A stretch of DNA of 64,000 bases, taken from the NCBI GenBank assembly GCA_907165275.2, contig OU015660.1, positions 10,914,501 through 10,978,500 on the forward strand. The letters run 5' to 3'. The stretch is from Zygaena filipendulae. Taxonomy: Eukaryota > Arthropoda > Insecta > Lepidoptera > Zygaenidae. Below the pieces are notes generated by a model. That model saw nothing but the letters and a program-made list of their open reading frames with translations, ran no database searches and was not told the DNA's origin. Shown here in pieces: positions 32,711 through 42,600 of the stretch (position 1 is the stretch's first letter; each line of letters opens with the position of its first letter). The translations under genes were made by a program, and so were the position numbers.

Positions 32711-33956
32711 AAACCGACTTCCAAAAACACAAAACTAAAAATAAAAAGCTAAAAATAATAAAATACCGATTTAATCCAAAAGACAAAAACACACGTAATA
32801 TTTTTATTGGTTTGTGCTACCACTGATCGGTTTGAATTCGGTGACAAGCCCGCTGGTGTCTGCCCACTTGGGTTGTTCTGCTCACGAAGAGCTGGTGGCG
32901 GGAGTCGACTTATCCCATCTTCCCCCTTTATATTTGACTTGTCACCGACTTCATACCGATCAGTGGTAGCACAAACCAATAAAAATATTACGTGTGTTTT
33001 TGTCTTTTGGATTAAATCGGTATTTTATTATTTTTAGCTTTTTATTTTTAGTTTTGTGTTTTTGGAAGTCGGTTTTAATTTTTTTGTTAAAATTTTGTTT
33101 ATTTCTCGCTTTTAAGTGACTTAGTTCGTAATTTCTCTAAGTTACAATAGCCTAATGTCAACTGCTCATCACCTTTTACAAAATATTGCTTTTCCCGACG
33201 CAGGGACGTTAATTGTTGAGGAGTTCTCCTAGTACATCACCATCAGTTCCACTTTACCATATACATTGTAACGGGTATAAATTGTTTAGAAACCATATTA
33301 AAGTAAACGATTCGGAACCCGTGAAATACCCATTATTGAGTAGTTCCGATGACCATCTGTGGTCTTCATCATCAGTTCCACTTCTTCAAATTTTGCTTTC
33401 CAAAAGCAAAGAAACGATTTACTATAAAGAAAACAAAAATCGCTATAGGTGTACCCATAATTTTTGAAGAGTTCCCTCGATTACTCCAAGATCCCATCAT
33501 CAGATCTCCACTTGGTGACAATGGAATCAATTTAGGAGTATCCCCTTTCAAACAAAAAAACAATTTTCGAAATCGCTTCAATCGGAACCCGTGAAATACG
33601 TATTGTTTTTGAGTTGTTCCGATGACCATCTGTGGTCTTCATCATCAGTTCCACTTCTTCAAATTTTGCTTTCCGAAAGCAAATGAACAATTTACTATCA
33701 AAAATACCCAAATCGCTATATGTGTGCCTATAATTTTTGAAGAGTTCCCTCGATTTCTCCAAGATCCCATCATCAGATCTCGACTTGGTGGCAATGGGAC
33801 CTAATTGGGAGTAAACCCTTTCAAACAAAAAAAGAATTTTTCAAATCGGTCCAACCGTCTTCGAGTAATCGGTGAACATACAAAAAAAAAAAAAAAAAAA
33901 AAAACATACATACAATCGAACATAGAACCTCCTCCTTTTTGGAAGTCGGTTAAAAA
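32711..33956. mobile_element. 1.2-kb ACCGACTTCC element, copy C
   Basis: Both ends present: 'aaaaccgacttccaaaaaca' at 32711 and 'tttttggaagtcggttaaaa' at 33956. The snapback left end (32711-32835 mirrored at 32955-33082) would fold into a hairpin of about 120 bp with a 120-nt loop. The rest is repeated 'catcatcagttccacttctt' units and an A-run. Open frames on both strands are repeat artefacts. Confidence 0.8.
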
Positions 33957-35179
33957 ATAGTACATTCAGGTTACATTAATAAAGTTCTCTCCTTCTTTCG
34001 AGTCGGAATGCAACTGTTAAAACTTTCTATTTAATACGAAATACGTTTGGAATGCGGCTCCGTGCAGCTTCGTTAGGTGTTTTGGCACTAAAATAATTTA
34101 TTACCTACCACCGGAGATCGACGCGGCTCCCCGCAAAAACTTCGCTAATGAGTTTAGTTCTTATTGGCATTTACCAAGTTAAAGCACGGCAACCCCATTT
34201 CAATTTATATGAAGGCTTCCAACGCTTTGTGCTTTGAAAAGTGGAACTTGCAATTTTGCTTAGCTTGCTTTTGGCTTAATGGAACGAGTCGTACTTTGGT
34301 TTTAACGAAGTAGAAACTGAAATGATTAATAAGTAGGTACTTTAATTTGTGTATTTTCATTAATTTGAAAAAGCAAAAAAAAATACGTGTCCATTATTTT
34401 TTTATTTTCGACGGACTAATTAGAATTTTGATTTTTAAAAGTCGTCAAAATCCCTATTTGCGATCACATTTATTGTACAAAATACAAAACATGAATAAAA
34501 TGTGGAGTAAATTTTAAAAGATAGCTTACATGAAACAATTATTTTGTACAGTAACAAGAAAGGTAAATAAAACTACAAACTTTGACTGAAAATCATTGAA
34601 AATTACCAACAAATACTTTACAAACTAGCGCGCTGAGTTCAGCGCGAAAGATCAGCATAAGTTTTTCGTTGTCATGGATTCTTTGATATAAGTTTTTCGT
34701 CTCAAATTCCAATAATCTCTGTTTTCAATGTAAACCAAATATATCGATTGAAGTTTTATTTTATATCAGGGTTCTAGATCTCTACAAATTAATGCTATTC
34801 ATATTACCTGATTTTATGTATTATCCATTGTCTTGCCAATTTGACTGATCAGAAATAGATACAACATCTATGCTCTCAAGTCTAGTGTTATCTATTTATT
34901 AAAACAGCCCAAAGAATTCGAATGGAAAATAATAGCGTGGGCTGGATTTGTCTCTCTTTTCATAGAGAAGTATCTAACGCTTCAATCGTGTCTTGACATC
35001 AAAGCTTTTATGTATTTTCAAGATTTAATCTCACGACGGCGTTAAGAAAATGGACAAGTAGGTATCTCAGAAATTTGTCTTTTGTGAGTTTTGTACACAT
35101 TCTTGTCTCCGTCATCTTTTACATCTTACCTTGTTGATACAGGAGTTTTTTCGATTCCTTCTCTCATACCTACCTATTA
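33957..35179. other. Non-coding stretch
   Basis: 34345-34422 is a fragment of the TAGTCCGTC MITE ('aatacgtgtccatt', ending 'cgacggacta'). No exon recognised. Confidence 0.5.
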
Positions 35180-35330
35180 CTAGCCGCATCCCGCGGTTTC
35201 ACCCGCGTGAGTTTCGGAGTCCCGTTAAAATCGATCTAGCCGTTTGAGAGATTAGCTAGAACAGAATAAATATCTATATGAAAAAGAAAAAAAAACAAAT
35301 AGACAGACAAAAATAAAAAAAAAAATAAAA
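35180..35330 (-). mobile_element. Helitron copy (reverse, decayed)
   Basis: A|CTAGCCGCATCCCGCGGTTT ... then similarity fades into A-rich DNA. Confidence 0.55.
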
Positions 35331-36470
35331 AAATCAAAATATATATATATATATATTTTACTTAACTGTCGAAATTGGAATTACAAACAGACACTTTAAT
35401 TTTATTTATACTATGTATAGGTGTATAGATCTTGTTGAGTGTAGAATTTAGTACCTACTTTCATTCTACAAACGTAGATACCATAATATTTGACCTATAA
35501 TAAATCCAGTTTAGTACGAATATTACCTGCAAAACAATTTTTTTTTGTAGAGTTCGAAAAGTTTTATTTTATTAAAGGTTTTATTGCTCATGGATCTTTA
35601 GGTTCTGAATGAAAAGAGAACCTTTTAACTGGTGGATTTCTGAAAACTGACATAAAAACAAAGCCCACATTTTATTGCGCTCTTTGATTTCACGTTCCGG
35701 TTACTTATGTATCTAATGGTACCTACCTACATAAAGTCCTGCGTAAAATATTTTATTCGAAAAAGTAAAAATCGAGAAACTTATTTTATTATTAAGACAC
35801 ATTTGGAAGCGAAAAAGAAAGTTCGCTTTTGGATAAAATAATTATCAATATGTTTATATTTTTCAGACTGAGAGTTTCAGAGTTCAGGCTTGTATCAAAT
35901 ATTAAAAAATGTATATTTTATGATATTTATAATTAACTTTTAATATATTAGAAAATTAAAACTTAGACTTTTAGTTGGACTTTTTTTAAAATACCTACAA
36001 TATATATTTTCGAAGATAATATCAAGACTTGTCCAAGAATCGTAAATTTAAAAGATTTTGGGAATTTTATATCTTAATAAGCTTCATATAACCAATGAGT
36101 AAGCTATTTGCTTATACATTGCTATATATATGTAAATAATAATAAATAGTTAAACTTACGTATACCTGAGACGACAAGTGCATGCTTATCTCTTACTCGC
36201 ATACACTACATCCCTCCCTTATTATTTTATTAGTTAATTAATTAATTACTATACATCGTTAATTCGTTAATTCTATACCTTCATAAATATTTTATCCATT
36301 AAAATATGATATTGTATTAAAAAGTGAACTGAAATCAAAATACAGTGTTTCTTTTAACAGAGACGGTGTGTGGTCCCTATGCAGTATTTAATAAAATGTT
36401 TTAAATATTGGACCACAAGTCATTATACTGGAGATATTAATTTTTTTTATTGGTAGACCACGGTATGGTT
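35331..36470. other. Non-coding stretch 3' of the protease gene
   Basis: Very AT-rich, with an (AT)n run near 35340-35356 and a TTAATTAATTAA run near 36232. Contains the presumed 3' untranslated side of the minus-strand protease; no polyadenylation site chosen. Confidence 0.4.
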
Positions 36471-36619
36471 TTAAATGACGAAACCAAACGAGACGTCAGA
36501 GGCGATTCCGCATGCGTTCTTTCCGCGCACCAAGTAGTAAAATCCCTTATCACCCCATTCTTCTCCCCATGAGTTCTTGATGATCCAGTACGGAGTTTCT
36601 TTGCCGGAGTCAGGATCCA
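36471..36619 (-). CDS. Cysteine protease, last exon (catalytic Asn)
   Basis: Acceptor 'gattttacag'. Encodes [20 protein letters not shown], then [20 protein letters not shown] and [12 protein letters not shown], the classical C-terminal end of papain-family enzymes. Confidence 0.9.
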
Positions 36620-39600
36620 CTGTAAAATCGCAATGATAAGGATAAGGATCTAGTTGTTTTAGAATTAGCTATTTGACTAAATTTTTGTTTTTAGTCCGTC
36701 TTGTAGACTCATAAAAAATATTAGACACGTATTTTTTCTTTTTTAGCAAAAAATAACGGAGATACGTCGAGTCGAAATGTCGCGTGACGTCACAAGCAGC
36801 CGCAGTTTTTAGCTGCGTATGACGTTACGAGCCCCCACTCCTAAACTTTATTGCGCTTTATCCAGGTATATTTTCATTAATTTGCAAAAGCAAAAAATAC
36901 GTGTCCATTATGTGCTTGTAAATGCTTGTTGCTCCTGCTCTTACCTATACTCCGTAGATCCACACAGTACACAGTATCTACAATTGCCAATATGTTTTTT
37001 CCGTGGTCTGATCAATCGGACGAATCGTTTATCGTAAAGGCCCTACTGAGTACTACCTACGAGGGATAATTTCATTAAATTAGAGCAAAAAACCGGAAAT
37101 CGCTTTATTATAAACAAATCTTCAATAGTTTAACGATTTTCTTAAGTTAAATTTCTCTAAGCCTTAAGCGTTTTTGATGGTTGTGAGTATCCGTTATGCG
37201 TGAAGAGTGGCAAAAATGAAAAAAGTAAAAAAATAAAATACAAGTCAGTTGCTTTGTTTTCCGTAGAGCAGCCGTATTGCTTAAGATTATTTTTGTATTG
37301 TAGCTAGTTTACTATCCACTGATTACATAATTATGTTGGTTCGTTTAAAAAAAAAAACTCCTCTTTTCAATTGAAATAGTTGAGCAATTCAGCTGTTTGG
37401 TTCCGTTTCGCAATTTTCAAGAATTCAAGAATTTGTTTGTGTTTAACATATGATATGAACACAATACAGTATGTATGAAAATCAATTTCTCATATCTAAA
37501 TTTTTACCATGGAACTAATATTTGGTCCGTTTGCTTCCATGAGTTTTTCACACACGGTTGTGTCAACTCCGTTTAGTCTAGTACTCAGAAGAATATTATT
37601 CTTCTGAGGTCTAGTTCATGGACCAATCTCTAGTATAGTATAGTATTATATTATCTGTGGTTTGTAAATACGTCATTTGGCAGGTAACGTCAAAGATCAT
37701 ATAATCACTACGTTTTATTTAGGCTGTTGGAATATAAACCGTGCATGAAATATATAAAATTGTACATGAAATAAATATCGCAGAAAATATATTTTGGATG
37801 CCAACAACTAAAGTTTTGGGAAGTTGAGTTGCTCCAGAGTATGGTTTTTTTTCTCTGTTATGTCTCTAGTTATGTATTATATTATTGATGACTTACCGTA
37901 TACATTATAACCGACGATGAGTACAGCGTGGTTCAGTTCCTTTGGAGAGCAACTGCTGTGGTCAGGCTCATCGATGCCGTTTGTATAGTTTGCCATGGAC
38001 GCAGAATTGATAGCTGCACACAATGACATAGAAGTAGAATAGATAAACATTGTGAAGAACTTATACGCTCCTTCTACGGTATTCTTTTACGAGATATCAT
38101 TAATCATTAATTATCTCAACAAGTTGATTGTAATCTTTGTACATGCTGGCATTACCTATTAAAGAAATCAAAGTAAAAAAATAATGACCAAATTGCAATT
38201 TTCGGCGAAATAACTATTTATACATGACTGTCTGATATCTTAAAAAGTTTAAGGTAGGTATAATGTATTTTCTCATCAATATCTTTTAAGTAATTGGCCT
38301 TCAGTATATCTGTGCATACGTATAGGTACTTAATAAAAAAAAAACCTTTTTTTACTATAAATAGTAAATTATGAATGCATATTTTTTCAACAATATAGGA
38401 CTTAAAATGTGATTTTTAATGTTTTTAAAGTACTTAAAATTTCTTTTTGGAAAAAAAAAATGCGCGAGTATCGTGGAACACTTGGTTGGAACGTAGTTTC
38501 TGCGCCTCGTAGTTTCCGAGTTTAGTGAAAGTCTGTCGTTCCATAAACCATAACCTAACCTAACCTAACCAATAAGCGCGCAACTTCCATGGCGCACCTA
38601 TGCCGCCGTGACGGAAAATGAATTTTTGCTCCCATCCGTTCCGTGCGATAAGGAACTACGTTCCAAAAGTTGTTACTTAAAACGGTGTTAGGCTGTTTGT
38701 GTTTAACATTCTTTGTGTTGGCCAAGTTTGGTGAGATAGCGTCTCGCAGGATTGTATATGGTAATGCGCTTACAGATCTGATATACGTAATAAGGGGATT
38801 AGCCGTCTGTTTTACTCGAGAAGGCTTAGGCCACCAGCCAAAATCTTTTTTTGCATGACTTTGTCTTTAATGAGAGCATGGCTATAAAAGTTGACGCTGA
38901 TATTACCTAGTGGAAATCGTGTTAAATACTAGCAGTTTCACCCGCGTTACTTTCGGAGTTCCCGCTGGAATTCCGGGATAAAAGTACCCTATGTGATATA
39001 TACTTTTCTGTACCCCTGACAACGTGCATGCCAAATTTCATCCAAATCCGTTCAGCGGATTGAGTAACAAACAGTTTTTGCGTGATTGAGTAACAAACAT
39101 CCAAACATCTAAACATCCAAACATCCAAACATTCACACTTTCACATTTATAATATTGGTAGGATAATAATATAGTCTAAATACGAAACATATATATTTTC
39201 ACTATCTGTGCCCCGCGGTTTCACCCGCGGCACAGATAATATAATAACTATACTCCCGTTGTAATTTCAGAGTTCCCGCAGGAATTCCAGATAAAAAGTA
39301 CCCTATGTCCTTTTCTGTACCCCTGACAACGTGAATGCATAATTTCACGATCATCGGTTAAACAGTTAGCGTGAAAGCGTAACAATCAAACAAACTCACT
39401 TTCGCATTTACTTAAATAGTAAAGACTAGCTGTGCCCCGCGGTTTCACGCGCGTGAAAACTTTTGCGCGTGACAACTTTTTTCCCGACATCCGATTTGAA
39501 TGAAACAAAGCCTATATGTAGCTCCAGGCTAAGCTTAATCTACTAGTGAAAACCGCATGACACTCTGTTCAGTAGATTCGGAGATTATCGCGAACAGACA

Positions 39601-42600
39601 GACAGACAGAAAAGAATTTTAAAAACTCTATTTTGGGCTTGGTTATACTCTTCTTTTATCGCACCCTGTCAATTTTCTTAAAAATATTCAATGTACAGAA
39701 TCGTGGATTCTACTCTTTTATTATAATATAGATTACAGAGGGTTCAAAATAAAATCTACAACAATTAGATGAACAATATTTCCAAACTAAGCAAGGTTTG
39801 TGCTATAGGTACCACTAAACGGATTTACTAGTTATTTAATACTAGCTGTTCCCCGCGATTTCACCCGCTTTAATTTGAGTTCCCGCGGGAATTAAGAGAT
39901 AAAATGTCCTTCTCTGTACCCCTGACAACGTATATGCAAATTTTCATGATGATCGATTGAGCCGTTAAGGCGTGAAAGCGTAACAGACAGACAGACAGAC
40001 AGACAGGCAGACAAATAGACAGTCAGACAGATAGAGTTATTTTCGCATTTATAATATTAGTAGGGATACATTTTCAGATTTAGGTACTTAGGTAGTTATA
40101 TTTCCGTAAACCGATTAAGATAAAACAAAGCTTATAGTTAAACGGCTAGCTGTTCCCCGAGGTTTCACCCACGGTAATTTCGGGGTAAAAGATACCCTAT
40201 GCCCTTTAACGTGCATGCAAAATTTTATGATGATCGGTTGAGCCGTTAAGGTGTGAAAGCGTAACAAACAAACAAATTCACTTTCGCATTTATAATATTA
40301 GTTAGGATTCAAAAACTGCGGATGCATCTAGGTATACCTAGTTTCAGTTGACACATCCACTGCCCGCGACCCTCTAAGGGCGGCGCCGCAGTCTCGGCGG
40401 CGGCAGCGCGACTGTGGCCAAGGGGTAACAGCCTAACCAAATAACCTGCAGCGTTTTACTAAAATTCCGACTATTCATCGTGACTTGATGGATCAAGTTG
40501 ATCTGTGTGTTGTGATGTGTCATGACACTATGTATATACACGATCGATACAGCAATAAGATTGTGAAACACGTCCAGACTAGAAAGTGGATCCCTGTTTT
40601 CATTACACAAAATCTGCCCCCACCGGGAATCGACCCCGGAATCGCGGAATCAAACGGCTAGGCATAACCGACGACGTAGCGTTTTCTCGTCGATATGTAT
40701 TGCGGACAGAAGTAACTTACCAGCTGATAGGGGGCCATATTGGAAAATGTAATCAGCCATCACATCTTCATCGGGAAACACACGTTTGAACCCCACTACT
40801 GGTATGCCCGCGACTCGGTGATCAACTCTGCATTCTGACTGCCGACCTTCATAATCTGGATACTGGCTATGGTCTAAGATCATTTGCATATAGCCTACTA
40901 TGTTTCTGTTAACAAAAGACAGATGAAAAAGAACCCAAATCTATATCTAATATCTATATATAAATAAAAATGAATCCATTGGTCACGGTATCACACGTAA
41001 ACGGTTGTGTTTGTCACCTATTGTAAGGAGAAGAAGAATAAAAAAAGTTTGGAGTTCTTGCAGGAATTCCGAAACTCACACAGGAAGCGGTTGGACCGAT
41101 TTTGAGGGGACTTTCATCGTTAATTAGCTGATGTGATGAATAAATAAATAAATAAATAAATGTTGTAAGAAGTAAATCAGGCTACTTTGGAGTTCCTGCG
41201 AGAATTCCGAAATTCACGGGGGTGAAAAATTATACGAAGAATTATTATTATTAAACTAGCTGATTCCTACGGCTTCACTCGCGTTAATTTCGGAGTTCCC
41301 GCAGGATTTTCGGAGTTTCCATGGGAATTCCGAGATAAAAAGTACCCTATGTCCTTCCCATGTGATAACGTGTACGCAATATTTCATGATGATCGGTTGA
41401 GTCGTTAGGAGTGAAAGCGTAACAAACAGACAAACTCACTTTCGCATTTCTCATGAAGAAAACTCTTTCAAGGATTCTATTAAAACATAAATTATTTCTG
41501 ATAGAGAAAAAGTTTTTTTTTATTCGCAAACGAAAGCATAGGCTGATCCCTTTTGGACGTGCTATTGGTAAGTATATAATCAAATTGGCAGTGTCCCAAA
41601 TAAAAGTCAAGGTTGTTGTTAGCTGATATCTGTAAACATGGTCTTCTTGATTTATACCACATAACTGCTCCCCGCGGGTTCACCCTCGCTAATTTTGGAG
41701 TTCCCGTGGGAATATCGGGATAAAATGTGGACGCAGATAAGCAATAACATGTTAATCCACAAAATTAAGTTATCTATTCAGAACGATTTATTGAGCGTTA
41801 GGGAACGTTTTTTAATTATGTGTTTACCCTATTACATTGTTTAAGTATGTAACTAAATATTGAACACAAAAAATGTTGACAGAAAATTGCGCTATAATTT
41901 TAAAACACGATTTACTCAAAATTTCTCCAGTGTGGGTTAACACACTATTGCTTATCTATGTCCATGTACCCTAGTCCCTATGTCACTCAAGACTTCCTTT
42001 ACCGTAGAGACCGTAGCGTAGCTTCCTTCGAGTGAAAGAGTTTTGAGTTGATTCGTTACAAACACAAAAATACAAATCTTTCCTCTTTATAATATTAGTA
42101 TGGATAAATGAAGTGATATCTCGCTTCGAACATTGAGTTTTTTATTGCTCTGAACACGTAATATATATTTTTTTATCGTATTTATTTAACTACTAGATGT
42201 TTGTTACTAGATTTCGGTATGCCCGCGGGAATTCCGGCAAAAAGTACCCTATCTATATCCTTTTCTGTACACCTGACAACGTGTATATTATTTTACTAGC
42301 TGTGCCCCGCGGTTTCACCCGCATAAAAGGTTTTTATACAACAACTTTTTTTCCCGACATCCGATTTCAGTGAAACAAAGCTTAAGTAGCTCCAGGCTAA
42401 GCTTAATCTACCTGTGAAAACTGCATGACAATCCGTTCAGTAGATTCGGAGATTATCGCGAACAGACAGACAGATCGACAGAGAGAAAAGAATTTTAAAA
42501 TAATTTTTTTTGGACTTGGCTACTCTTTTTTTATCACCTCTCTCAATTTTAAGTAAAAATATTCAATGTACAGAATCGCGGATTCTACTCTTTTATTATA

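Noticed and set aside
40586..40680. A minus-strand tRNA gene
   Set aside because: Only a box B match and a weak box A; no cloverleaf can be drawn.
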